Part shown: piece after piece, positions 32,513 to 42,717 of the stretch | How the letters are laid out: each line of letters starts with the position of its first letter | How positions within the stretch are numbered: the first letter of the stretch is position 1 | Notes under the pieces: generated by a model | Database searches by the model: none | What the model saw: the letters and a program-made list of their open reading frames with translations, nothing else | What the model was told of the DNA's origin: nothing | Translations under genes and position numbers: made by a program | Assembly (NCBI GenBank): GCA_039519185.1 | Contig: CM076854.1 | Span: 147,112,997-147,176,996 of the forward strand | DNA length: 64,000 nt | Reading direction: 5' to 3' | Origin: Astragalus membranaceus | Taxonomy: Eukaryota; Streptophyta; Magnoliopsida; Fabales; Fabaceae

Positions 32513-33646
32513 TTGAGTCAGTACGTCGACAAAGCACCTCGACAGGAGGTAGAGGTTAAAGAAGAGAAGGATGATCCTAAAAAGAAGGGGAAGGCTCGTC
32601 AAGAAAGAGAGGAAAGCTCGGAAGACGAGCGTGATTTCCGAAAGTCTAAAGGTCGACCGGTAATGATGGTCATCTCTGGTGGATACCCCGTCGAAGCTTC
32701 AGGCAAGACTATGAAAAGAAAGTGGAAAGAGATTATGAGTGTTGCTTCCACCTCGGCGGTAACCTCGACCCTAGACCGACCTCTCTTGGCATTTGGCGAT
32801 CAAGACTTGCTAGATGGAAAACCCAACAAGCATGTACCTCTTTTGATCAGGGATGTCATGGCCGATCACGAGATAAGAAGAATCCTCGTCGATCAGGGAA
32901 GCTCGGCATATATCATTTTTATCGACCTTGTGAGAAACTTGCAAATCCCTGAGGAGGACTTCACCCCTTATAGGGGGTCTGACCTTTCAGGTTTCAACGG
33001 GTCCCGGACCAAACCACTCGGCTATTTGGAATTAATGGTCACCTACGGCGAAGAACCATTGGAAAGGACAGTCAAGACCAAATTCCTAGTTTTGTCATGC
33101 CCTTCGGTCTACAACTGTATTATCGGAAGACCGACTCTAGGAAGGCTCGGAGCTGTAACCTCAACAGTTCATCTGAAAATGAAATTCTACTCTCTATGCA
33201 ACAAAGTTATTACCCTTGATGCCGACCTAGAGTCCGCCCAGAGATGCTTCTATCCGCACATGAAAGCAGATAGGCGGGCCTCAGAGGAGGGGGTTCCCCC
33301 CGAAGAAGTAGAAGCCCGGAAGGATCCCAAAAAGAGAAGAAACAGCAGAGCTACTGAGGTCAATGTCACAGATCTTGATGCGAGGTACGACCCTGACAAC
33401 TCCGAAGAGGAGGGTGATGACGATCTTACCCGAGAGCTGAAGAAGAAAATCAGGCGACCTCAACCTGATGGTGAATTCGTGCAAATCCAATTGGGAGATG
33501 ACCCAACCCAAGTTGTCAAGATCGGATCCGACCTCTCTGAGGAAGTTAAAGCAAAGCTGGCTTTATGTCTGAAGGCTCCTGCCGACCTCTTCGCCTGGTC
33601 GGGGAAGGACATGCCCGGGATCCCCCCGGAAGTCGCCTGTCACTAG
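32513..33646 (+). pseudogene. Tat element 1 protease region
   Basis: Open for 377 codons. An acidic/basic linker is followed by the aspartic protease: HEIRRILVDQGSSA with the catalytic Asp (codon near 32890), then LSGFNGSRTKPLGYLEL and YNCIIGRPTLGRLGAVTSTVH. A downstream linker leads to RT. The stop at 33644-33646 interrupts the VACH...LAVNPGVK junction seen in related proteins. No ATG start is expected because it was part of a polyprotein. Confidence 0.82.
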
Positions 33647-34370
33647 CTAGCTGTTAACCCCGGGGTTAAGTGGTTTGCCCAGCGCAAGAGAGCTCAAAGC
33701 AAGGAGAAAACAGCTGCCACGGCTAAGGTCGTTGATGATTTAATTAAAGCTGATTTTGTAAAGGAAGTCAAGTATACAACTTGGCTTTCCAACCCTGTAC
33801 TTGTCAAGAAAAGTAATGGAAAATGGTGAATGTGTGTTGATTATACCGATCTTAATAAGGCCTGTCCAAAGGACGCCTTTGCTGTTCCTAGCATTGATCG
33901 TCTCGTCGATAATGCTTCAGGTTTTCGTTTACAATCTTTTATGGATGCCTATTTCGGATATAACCAAATTCCGATGTTCCCTCCCGACCAAGAAAATACC
34001 GCCTTCATGACTGACCGCGGTAATTTGTTACTGGGTTATGCCATTTGGCTTAAAAAATGCGGGAGGTACCTATCAAAGAATGATGAACAGGGTTTTCCGA
34101 AAGCAGATCGGGCGTAACGTAGAAGTCTACCTCGACGACGTGATCGCGAAAAGCGAAGGTGAGAGCCTCCAAATAGCCGACCTTGAAGAGATCTTCGCAG
34201 AAATCCGAAAAAAGAATGAGTCTGAACCCGGAAAAATGCACTTTCGGAGTCCGAGCTGGGAAATTCCTTGGTTTCTACCTCACAGAAAGGGGCATTGAAG
34301 CCAATCCGGACAAATGTCGGGCTGTGACAGAGATGCGCACCGTCTATCAAGAAAGAGCTTCAAAAGCTTA
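33647..34370 (+). pseudogene. Tat element 1 reverse transcriptase
   Basis: Blocks in order: FVKEVKYTTWLSNPVLVKKS, a TGA at 33828-33830 where CGA (Arg) is expected, MCVDYTDLNKACPKDAF, MDAYFGYNQIPMFPPDQE, then a frameshift into MPFGLKNAGGTYQRMMNRVF and catalytic YLDDVI (34128-34145), followed by ECLSNP-like and TFGVRAGKFLGFYLTERGIE sequence in another frame. Inactive, but all fingers and palm blocks can be traced. Confidence 0.82.
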
Positions 34371-34375
34371 ACGGG

Positions 34376-34843
34376 ATGATCGTTGCGCTATCTCGTTTCA
34401 TTTCCAATGCTGCATTCAAATCGCTTCCGTTATTTAAGCTGCTTAATAAGGAAGCAAAGTTTGAATGGTCCCTAGAGCGGGATGAGGCCCTCTCCCAGCT
34501 TAAAAAGACTTTGACCGAACCACCAATCCTGACTCGGCCAAACCCGGGGGAAACCTTATACCTGTACTTAGCAATCTCGGAGGAAGCAATTGGCGCCGTT
34601 CTCATTCGGGAAACAGGGACTGGTCAGAGTCCAGTATACTTTGTGAGCAAAGCTTTACAGGGATCAGAAGTTAGAAAGCAGAAAATAGAAAAAACCGCCT
34701 TTTCTCTACTCATCTCGGCACGTCGCCTCCGACCTTACTTCGTCGCTCATCAGGTCGTGGTGCGGACAAATCACCCGATCCGGCAAATCTTACACCGACC
34801 TGACTTAGCAGGACGAATGATTAAATGGGCAGTAGAACTCTGA
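34376..34843 (+). pseudogene. Tat element 1 RNase H (first domain)
   Basis: Encodes RFISNAAFKSLPLFKLL, EALSQLKKTLTEPPILTRP, LYLYLAISEEAIGAVLIRE, VYFVSKALQGSE and VVRTNHPIRQILHRPDLAGR, the usual RT connection and gypsy RNase H. The catalytic Asp position of the first strand reads LAIS instead of LAVSD-like, so it may be degenerate. It ends at a TGA inside the sequence leading to the second RNase H. Confidence 0.78.
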
Positions 34844-34874
34844 GTTCGGCATCAAATACGAAACCAGGCCAGCT

Positions 34875-35660
34875 ATGAAAGCTCGGATACTTGCCGACTT
34901 TGTCCCTGAAATTACCTCGGCCGACCCTGAAGGTGAATTGTGGGCGCTCCATGTAGATGGATCCTCAAATCTAAAGGGGAGCAGTGCCGGGCTAATGCTC
35001 GAAAGCCCGACAGGCGTTATAATCGTGGTATCCCTCACCTTTGGTTTCCCAACTTCAAACAATCAGGCAGAATACGAGGCATGCATAGCAGGACTCCGAC
35101 TTGCCATAGACCTTCGAGTTACTCGACTCTCTTTAAACACAGACTCCTTGTTGGTAGTCTCGCAAATCAGAAAGCAATACGAAGCCAAAAATCTGACCTT
35201 GCAGAAGTATTTAACCCGAGTGCGGGAATTGCTTGCCTATTTCGTGTTTGCAGAGGTTAAGCACGTTCCCAGAACAAAAAACATCAGAGCGGACGTTCTT
35301 TCCAAGCTCGCCAGCACCAAAGTTCCGGGAAATCACCGATCAATAATCCAGGAAACGCTAAGCAAACTCAGCGTTCTCCCCAACCCGGAGCCCGCTTTTT
35401 CCATCAATGTAGTTGGGGAAAGCAGAGGTTGGATTTCACCAATAATGGAGTACATCAAGTCGGGGGACGAGCCTCCGGACTCCCGTGAAGCCAAATTAAT
35501 CAGGAGGAAGGCCTCGTCTTTCTCCATAATCGACGGAACACTCTACAGAAGAAGTCTCTCCGCGCCATTTTTAAAATGCGTTGAAGGAGAGGAAGCAGAT
35601 TATGTCTTGGCCGAGATCCTGAGGGGATTTGCGGACAACACCTTGGAGGTCGGTCTCTAG
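34875..35660 (+). pseudogene. Tat element 1 archaeal-type RNase H and integrase zinc region
   Basis: After ARILADFVPEIT comes WALHVDGSSNLKGSSAGLML, SNNQAEYEACIAGLRLAIDL, LNTDSLLVVSQI and HVPRTKNIRADVLSKLA: the D-E-D signature of the second, archaeal-like RNase H that defines Tat elements. A linker leads to IDGTLYRRSLSAPFLKCV, the start of the integrase zinc domain. The frame shifts at about 35640, so integrase is read from another frame. Confidence 0.82.
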
Positions 35661-36228
35661 CTCGGAAAGCCTTAAGGGCAGGATATTCTGGCCAACCATG
35701 GAAACCAATGCAAGAAACCATGTCAAAAAATGCAAGAAGTGTCAAATCCATGCCAAGGTTCATGTAGCACCTCCTGCCGAGCTCACTAGTCTCACCTCGC
35801 CATGGCCTTTCGCGTGGTGGGGGATAGATCTCTTAGGGTCATTCCCAACTACCCCTGGCCAGGTCAAGTTCCTAATAGTGGCTGTGGACCACTCCAAAAA
35901 ATGGATTGAAGCCGAGCCTCAAGCCATTATCCGCGCAAGGAACTTCATCAAGTTCTTCAAAAAGAATAGTATGACTAGATTCGGGATCCCCGAAGTAATA
36001 ATCACTGATAACGGAACCCAGTTCATTGACAAGGGCTTCAGGAAACTCGTGTCCGATCTTCAGATTAAGCACCGGTTCACCTCGGTAGAGCACCCCCAAA
36101 CTAACAGGACAGGCAGAGGCCGCTAACAAGGTACTCCTCAATGGATTGAGAAAGTGGCTCGATGAAGCCAAGGGAAAATGGGTTGAGGAACTACCTTATG
36201 TGTTGTGGTCCTACAGAACCAGAGTTTC
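35629..36228 (+). pseudogene. Tat element 1 integrase (truncated)
   Basis: Contains WPTMETNARNHVKKCKKCQI (zinc-site cysteines), PWPFAWWGIDLLG with the first catalytic Asp, FGIPEVIITDNGTQF with the second, and EHPQTN leading after a frameshift near 36108 to GQAEAANKVLLNGLRKWLDE with the catalytic Glu. It breaks off after VLWSYRTRVSF at about 36225, where an unrelated minus-strand gag begins. Confidence 0.82.
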
Positions 36229-38562
36229 TTTTGGGTTCCTTGAGGCTGGCTCGGTCCTCCCAGTTGCAACTTTTCGTGCAACAGTGTCATACGATCTGCC
36301 ACCGTAGATCCTCTAGGGGGTGACTCCAATCGGTCGAAGACAGAAACCTTCTTTTCTAGGGGAGCCTCCTGCTTGGGAACCCATATGTACTTCTTCTTTA
36401 TGGCCTCTTGGATTGCTCGGTGGAAGATAATGCAATTCGAAGTAGCATGATTGAATGAATTGTGCCACTTGCAGTACCTCTTCCCTTTTATTTCTTCAAG
36501 AGGGGGTATCTTATGGCCGTCGAGGAGCTTAATCTGTTTATCTTTGAGGAGATAATCAAATATTTGATCGGCCTTAGAGATGTCAAATGAGTACTCAACC
36601 TTGTTCTCTGCCTCGTCTATCTCCTTTCCCTTGGCAGGTTTAAGAGCAGGACAGAGGTATGTTTTACCTTTGACTATCTCAACTACCAAGATGTCTGCCG
36701 TGTAATCGATTGATTCATCATAATCTGAGTCCTCGACCGCATCTACTACTGATACCAACTGAGGCCCTCAACCCCTAGTAGCTCTCTTCCTTTCTCTCTC
36801 TTGTATGAATTGTTCAATCTGTATTTCCCTGGAAGCCAAGCCACTAAGGTCACTACAAGCTTGTCCCACAAGCTTTTCCTTTAATTGCGGGTGCATTCCA
36901 GAGATAGCCATGGAAGTAATAAGTTGTGATTCTAGAAAGGGTACTGAGCACTTTTCGGCCATCTTTCTGAATCTTTCAATGAAGTTCGTCACAACCTCAT
37001 CCACCTTCTGCCGTAAATTCATGAGATCGGCAGCCGTAACTTCAGGCTGTGGCCAATAAAATCTGTCATGGAAGCACATTTCCATGTTTTCCCAACTCTG
37101 TATAGAATCAGGTGGGAGAGAAGAATGCAGTCCCTGTCAAAGACAAAGGGAACAACTGCAATTTATGGAACTCATTCTAGTTTCCTTCCCCACATTGGGC
37201 CATGAATCGGCCGACGTGCTCCATGGTAGACTTACCATCATCCCTGGAGAATGTGGCAATGTCAGGGGTTTTGAATCCTCTGGGCAGAGGCACCAATCTG
37301 TCCACCCACTCGGGGTAAGGCCTCATGTATACTGGCCTGTCGAGCGGTTTCAGCTGAACACCGAAGAACTTCTTGATGGTGTCAGCTATCAAATTAGGAT
37401 CCAAGAGTTGGGGCCCGATGGTCTTTCAGGTGGAGGCGTTGATCGCCACAGTGTATCTGGGGGACCCTGCTCCCCTGGCTGCGGTGGTACCTGAGGTGGA
37501 GTGTCTGTCCATGGCTGCCCAGGCCCTGCTTGGGCCAGGTTAACAAGGCCAGTTCCTGGTACAGATGTTTGCATGCCTCGGTGAGGTGGAAGTTGATTCT
37601 ATGGCTACTCGACCGGGGAAACACCCCTCTGTGTTTGTATATAGGAACCCGCCGGGTAGGTACTGAGTGCTTCGGGGTACGGCTGACTAGGAGGTAGGCT
37701 TGTCGAGCCAAGTGGGCTCTGGGCCCATGGCTGCTGACTCGGGAAATACCCACTGATCCTGCCATTCCCTGATTCCGGGGCGAAGGCTTGCCCCCTGCGT
37801 AGGCCGGGTAGTTAGCCGCGGCAGAACACCCATAGGATGGTCCTTTCGGCAAACCCACCGAGCCTACTGCCTCGGGCGGCCTTCTGGCCAATTGCACTTG
37901 TCCCTACTGAAGAAAAGTCGTATTAGTGACATTCGCCACAAACTGCCCCCAATGTTGGGAGTGGCAAAAGTACCAGGCTGAGGAATTACAGGAGTAGGGC
38001 ATACCTGATGAGAGAACGCCTGCTGAGGCCCAGTCAAACTCCCACTCGGTGAACACTGATGCATGCCTCCCATAGATGTATAGGAGGATGCCTACTGAGG
38101 TCCAACGGGGTTGGTGTATGGCAGGGACTGATGCGTGCCTCCCAAAGAAGTAGGATGTCCTCCTTGTGGTTGGCCGGGAAAAATGGGGTTAGTAGAATTG
38201 CTACCTTGCGTTGCATGTCTTTGTTCTAATTCCTTGGCCTGTTGCACCTCATTGTGCACCATAGGTTTAACTATGTCAGCCAATTGTTGGGACACTTGGT
38301 ACATTATGTCATGTATCCCCATGTATATCTGTTGCCGAATGAATGATGTGATCATGATTACGGGCTCCTCCTCTTGGTGAGGTGGTTCATTCGATTCAAC
38401 AGTAACCGCTGCAGCATTATTCCCCGACACACCTACTGGCTCCATGTTTTTGCCTTTGGCAGCAGTTGTCTTCTTTGATGTAGAAGATGACTCCATGCTT
38501 AAGTTCTTTCCAGAGCGTAAGTGCGTAGGCCAATGATAATCCAGTCCAGGCGAATCAAACAC
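36229..38562 (-). pseudogene. gypsy gag, broken
   Basis: The first frame is open from the PBS region (FDSPGLDYHWPTHLRSGKN; first ATG at 38496) to a TAG at 38092. A Pro/Gln/Gly-rich spacer with tandem-like blocks follows over several frames. Conserved gag then appears: KKFFGVQLKPLDRPVYMRPY, PLPRGFKTPDIATFS and EHVGRFMAQCGE (37404-37177), then AADLMNLRQKVDEVVTNFIE and KRFRKMAEKC-type sequence (37085-36768). The tail has KGKRYCKWHNSFNHATSNC, a zinc-knuckle-like motif (36758-36229). Several shifts; no protease follows. Confidence 0.75.
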
Positions 38563-38585
38563 AATGGTCTGTTCACCCGTTCTAG

Positions 38586-38605
38586 TCCCACCGGGCGTGC
38601 CAATT
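38586..38605 (-). promoter_or_regulatory. primer-binding site of the minus-strand gypsy element
   Basis: On the minus strand, directly after the LTR end ...CAACA: AATTGGCACGCCCGGTGGGA. This is a known type of plant gypsy PBS and differs from the Athila PBS found elsewhere in the window. Confidence 0.75.
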
Positions 38606-39449
38606 TGTTGTTCTTCGTCAAACTCTTAGGTCCTAGCCGTGGGTTCGGCCAAAGGTTTGGGAAGGTTTTTGATTCCTCTGTTCTTCAAGTGATTGCGCCA
38701 AGGAGGGAACTCTGCTCCTTGACTCTAGAAAGGGTCAGGTTTGGGTGAGAGGGACTGCGAGGTTTGGATTATACTACTGGCTAATGCATGAAAATAAAGA
38801 TAAAGTGCGATGAAAGCAGATAGATAAAATAAACGTAGAGTTTTTGATTGATTGAAGTGTGTTTTTTCTGTACAATTGCTCTTCTATTTATATACATAGG
38901 CCCTCGTCGGCCACTACTATAGCCAACATTTGCCTACCGTTGGATCAATCTAAGATCAACGACTATCATCGTTCCTAAGCCCTAAAGAGGCGGAGTAACC
39001 ACCCACGATATTACTAGCACGGTTAGTGGGGTGAACTCCCTCACTCCGCTTTTCAAGGCCTCCCTCCTTCGCTTGATCTTTCAACTGCTCCCACGTTCTG
39101 TCTTCGTGTTCCCTCTTACTTGGCTTCCAAGCGAGCCTTCCTTACCTCAGCCATTTGGCTTGCTCAGCTAGCCTTCGTCCTCGGGAAGTAACTCAGGCAC
39201 CCGAGCCTACCTCGGCCGTGGCGCTCTATAGGTTGAGGTTTTGCTCTCCCTCGGCCTTGCTTATTGCTCCTCGAGCTAACCCCTTCCTCGGGAAGTTGTC
39301 TTGTGATATGCCTCGAGGGCTTCTCTTTGATTTTTCTTTGGAAATTATCTCTTAAATCTTTGTCTGGTGGCCTGTCTTAGCACTTCAATTCTACTCCCTT
39401 CCTTCACTCGGTCCTCGGCCTACGACTCAGGTATTTTTGGGTGTTAACA
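38606..39449 (-). repeat. 5' LTR of the minus-strand gypsy element
   Basis: 844 bp, TGTTAACACCC...CAACA on the minus strand. A promoter candidate (TATATAAATAG, plus about 38886-38896) lies 280 bp before the LTR end. The LTR begins inside LINE coding sequence. The short frames at 38521-38748 and 39155-39355 are chance. Confidence 0.75.
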
Positions 39450-40830
39450 ACACCCAAGAATCTTGTGATATCATCTTTGCTTGCTTGATAGGTATTCCTG
39501 CCAAAGTAAACTTCAAACTTTTGCAAATTATTAGCTTGCCCAGAAGCTCTCTCATAGACAAATAAGATCTCCTTGAGATGTCTGCTATCATTCTCATCAG
39601 CCCTGCAAAACAAGAAACAATCATCAGCAAAAAGGAGGTGGGTGAGGGAGAGAGTCCCTCGACACACCCTGACGCCATGAAGGTTTCGTCTGGTCTCTAC
39701 TCTTTTGAGAAGAGTAGTAAGACCCTCTACACATATGATGAACATATAAGGGGACAGCGGGTCACCCTGTCTAAGTCCTCTCCATGGAGTGATAGGTCCC
39801 ACTCTCTCACTATTTACCATTACTAAGTAGTTCACAGTTTCCAGACACATGGTCATCCATCGAACCCATTGTTCATCAAAACCCAACCTCAGCAGCATCC
39901 CTTTAAGATAACCCCAATCCACTCTATCACATGGCTTACTGATATCAATCTTAAGCGCTATCTCCCTAACTTTCCTTTTTGTTTTAAATTTCAAATGATG
40001 AAGAGTTTCAATAGCTACTAGAACATTATCAAGAATTGATCCGTTTTCAACAAACGCCGATTGTTCCAAGGCAATACATTTTGGCAACAAAAGTTTGAGT
40101 CTATTGACAAGAACTTTTGAAATAATTTTATAAATAACATTACACAAAGAGATAGGTCTTAAATCCCTCATTGAGGTAGGATTTTCAACCTTAGGAATTG
40201 ATACAATATTCGCATCATCAAGACTTGGAGGGAACTCACCCTTCTCCAACCATTCCCGCCCAGTGTGAAATAACTCAACCCCACATGAATTCCAAAAAAA
40301 AGCTTGAAGAAAGTTGGATTCAACCCATATGGAGCTGTCACCCTATCTGAGTGCATTAGGAATAGAGCCTTCTTAAACTCTTCAATTTCTAGAGGCTGAA
40401 GTAAGCTGTGATTATCCTCATGAGAAACTCGCTGCTGGACATGATCAAGCACAGGCTCATAGGCACCACCACCTCCTTGATAAAGATTATTGAAGTATCC
40501 TCTAGCAATCTCGCCCATTTCTTGTTGCTCAATAACTTCAGTACCGTCCTCCTTGACCAACTTTGAGATATGATTCCTTCTATGTCTTGCACTTGCCATA
40601 GCATGGAAAAATTTTGTATAGTATCCCCATCTCGAAGCCAGAAAACTTTTGCTCGTTGTCTCTAGTACGCATCCTCTTGTGCTAACAACATGATCAACCG
40701 TTGCTTTGTCTCCAGCAACAGATGATCATCGTTACCCCCGTGACAATCCTCGATTTTTCTATAGTTCTACAACAAGCATCAATTTCCTCCCTATTGTTTA
40801 CCGTGAATTTTGGTAAACAACCGCTGGTTT
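39450..40830 (-). mobile_element. LINE (L1-type) fragment
   Basis: Internal part of a non-LTR retrotransposon. No poly(A) tail, 5' end or target duplication is visible. It is cut on the left by the gypsy LTR at 39449/39450 and on the right by the Tat element 2 LTR near 40837. Confidence 0.85.
39455..40740 (-). pseudogene. LINE reverse transcriptase remnant
   Basis: The upstream frames read CCWRQSNG..., RDGDTIQNFSMLWQVQDIEG-type sequence and MASARHRRNHISKLVKEDG (40599). After a shift near 40250 a long frame gives DANIVSIPKVENPTSMRDLR, PISLCNVIYKIISKVLVNRL, EQSAFVENGSILDNVLVAIE, GLRQGDPLSPYMFIICVEGL and the catalytic FADDCFLF. It stops in DITRFLGV at the gypsy junction. ISKPCDRVDW differs from the usual DxxKAxDxxxW (Ala to Pro/Cys), and frameshifts are present, so it is inactive. 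Confidence 0.87.
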
Positions 40831-40836
40831 AGAATT

Positions 40837-41508
40837 TGTTACTTGCAAGATCAATCAGTAAATCTTAGGACATTTGTGCTATAGTTTTCCAGAAAAAATT
40901 ATGAATGTTCTTGATGTTATTTGTAATAACTGACAATTTCATAGTTTTTCAAACTGTCGAATTGCCTTACGTATCTTCGATCGAGTGCAAAAAACAAATA
41001 AATTGCATAAATATTTAAGGAAACATAACTAGATTGCGTTGAAATAAAAGAAATTGGTACACAATATCATAGATCTGGTTTCCATAACTCATGTTTCTCC
41101 GTAACTTGGAATTCTGAGCGTGAGAAATATGTATGAGAGTTTGTGACCCATTTTTTCTATGAAAAACTACTATATATACTATGGAGAAACTGTAACTGCC
41201 TACAACGGCTATATATATCTGTACAAAGGAATTTAAAAACAACAACTGCCGTATCCTTCGACGGCGTAACTGCTACGTTCTTCGACAATGCTGCTTTAGC
41301 CCTAATCTGTTACTGGACTTTTATTCCCCTTTCTGTCGAAGTATTGCCTTCAAGGCCTCAATTTCACCGTCTTTGTGAAGTAGTCAAAAGTCGAAGATCA
41401 CATTTGAATTACCATCCCAATGTCGAAAATCAACATTTCTATTTTAAAGTGACAAGTCAAACCTCATTGACTGCATTTAATTGAGCCTGTCGAAAATGTA
41501 GGCTAACA
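40837..41508 (-). repeat. 3' LTR of Tat element 2 (approximate)
   Basis: On the minus strand it starts TGTTAGCCTACATTTTCG next to a purine tract (plus 41510-41525, AATTTTTGGGGGGTAATT-like). TATA candidates lie at plus 41169-41178 and 41204-41213. The far end at 40837 (plus TGTTACTTG) is chosen on a TG/CA basis and is unverified, because the 5' LTR is outside the window. Confidence 0.55.
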
Positions 41509-41805
41509 AATTACCCCCCAAAAATGTCATTTTCGACTGAGGTTTAAACGAAGGTAGAAAATTGACGTTTTTGAATTGTCTCTCGACAACCCTATGTCAA
41601 GCACTCTAACGTCATCAACGTCACTCTTCAGCGTTGAAGAGACGTTTTCTTTCTCGTCATGTTAGCACTTGAGTGCGCTGTCATATTAATGGCCACGTTT
41701 TGCTTTGGAAACTACCACACTCCATCACTTCCATCACTTTTGTAACTGCTACACACGTTTCCCAAGTAACTGCCATCATTGCTCTTCTCTTTTTTTTTTA
41801 TTTAA
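41509..41805. other. spacer with polypurine tract and possible antisense-ORF promoter
   Basis: Holds the polypurine tract of Tat element 2 (plus 41510-41525) and, on the plus strand, an AT-rich stretch before the antisense ORF with CATATTAATGG near 41682 and a CT-rich, leader-like segment. Promoter function is speculative. Confidence 0.35.
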
Positions 41806-41949
41806 TTTTTTGATCTGTTTGAACACGAAGATGAATCTCCAAAGGACAACAGCCCTCCAAGGATTGTGCCTTCAACAGGCACCATCTTGAGCCAACAAGA
41901 GTTGTCAGAGTTAAAGAGCAAGAATCCTCTTAAAGCTCTCAAGCTATTG

Positions 41950-42606
41950 ATGAGTGGTAGGTCTTCGACTGAGAGTAAGCAAAGCACTTCGACTGCTTCT
42001 GGCGGTGGCCACTCTGAGAGTTCACAAGAAGACCTAGTAAAGGAACTTCAAACAATGCTCTTTGAAGTGGACCTATTTAAAGCTATTGAGGAAGAGCACA
42101 TGATCACATTCAAGATCAAGGCCTTAATTAACAAGCTCAACACTCCTGCCTCCAGCAAATCTCTCATAGGCTTCATTGTTGAATTTGAACCTCTTCTGAA
42201 AACAATTTCCAAAGAGATCAAGAGGAAAAAAGAGATTGCTACAAATAAAGAGCGCGAGGAGAAACTCCAAAAGGAAGAGTGGGCTGCTGTCGAAGCTTCG
42301 AATACCAAGATTTCTGAATTGCAATCTCAAGCAGATCAAGACTCCAAATCCATAGCAGAGTGTGATGCTGCCATTGCCAAATATCAAGAAAAAATCAAGG
42401 CTTTGCAACAAAAGAAGGCTTCGATTCAGAAGAAGAAAAACTCCATCAACGAAGAAGCAGCTGCAGCAATTGAGCACTTTGAGAAAGCCACTCAACATGA
42501 AGGTCGAATCCAAAAGCTCGTCGAAAGTGAAGACCTCATTGCTACAAGATTGGAGCATTCCAGGAGTGTCTTGCTAAGAATGAAGATGGATCTTACACAA
42601 AAATGA
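41950..42606 (+). CDS. antisense accessory ORF in Tat element 2 (coiled-coil protein)
   Basis: A 218-codon frame from ATG 41950, open in-frame back to about 41806 without another ATG (upstream codons read EHEDESPKDNSPPRIV). It is Ser/Lys/Glu-rich with a long predicted coiled coil (KEIKRKKEIATNKEREEKLQ; IAKYQEKIKALQQKKASIQK) ending KMDLTQK. It runs opposite to pol, between the integrase stop and the 3' LTR. Tat/Ogre elements are known to carry extra ORFs there, some antisense. The N-terminus seems missing: a plant mobile domain often precedes such coiled coils, but none is seen. Codon integrity over 740 bp and the lack of stops argue against chance. Function unknown. Confidence 0.6.
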   Translation: MSGRSSTESKQSTSTASGGGHSESSQEDLVKELQTMLFEVDLFKAIEEEHMITFKIKALINKLNTPASSKSLIGFIVEFEPLLKTISKEIKRKKEIATNKEREEKLQKEEWAAVEASNTKISELQSQADQDSKSIAECDAAIAKYQEKIKALQQKKASIQKKKNSINEEAAAAIEHFEKATQHEGRIQKLVESEDLIATRLEHSRSVLLRMKMDLTQK

Positions 42607-42717
42607 ATCTTGTACATTGGCTTTTTAGCTCTTTTTTATCTTGGTTCTTGTAGTTTCGACAATGTATTCGAGAATGTATTCTGGCACCAATGCCATGTTT
42701 GGTTTAACTTCACTGTT

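Larger units (their letters stand above)
31142..36228 (+). mobile_element. Tat-lineage Ty3/gypsy body without LTRs (Tat element 1)
   Basis: Gag, protease, RT, RNase H, a second archaeal-type RNase H and integrase in gypsy order. Two RNase H domains mark the Tat lineage. It begins exactly at a gag ATG after the Athila LTR and ends inside integrase at about 36228, where a minus-strand gypsy gag begins. No LTR, PBS or tract of its own is present. The sequence is visibly more GC-rich than its surroundings. Many frameshifts and stops. Confidence 0.85.
36229..39449 (-). mobile_element. gypsy element, 5' LTR and gag only
   Basis: On the minus strand: 5' LTR (39449 down to 38606), PBS, then gag, ending abruptly at about 36229 against the opposite-strand Tat integrase. 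Protease and pol are absent. It is inserted into a LINE fragment at about 39450. PBS and gag type suggest the Tat clade, but with no pol this is uncertain. Confidence 0.75.

Noticed and set aside
37084..37494. 136-codon plus-strand frame opposite gypsy gag
   Set aside because: Antisense shadow of the minus-strand gag, which has recognisable conserved blocks.
41705..41890. 61-codon frame upstream of the antisense coiled-coil ORF
   Set aside because: Out of frame with the ORF, no motif; probably leader or intron sequence.
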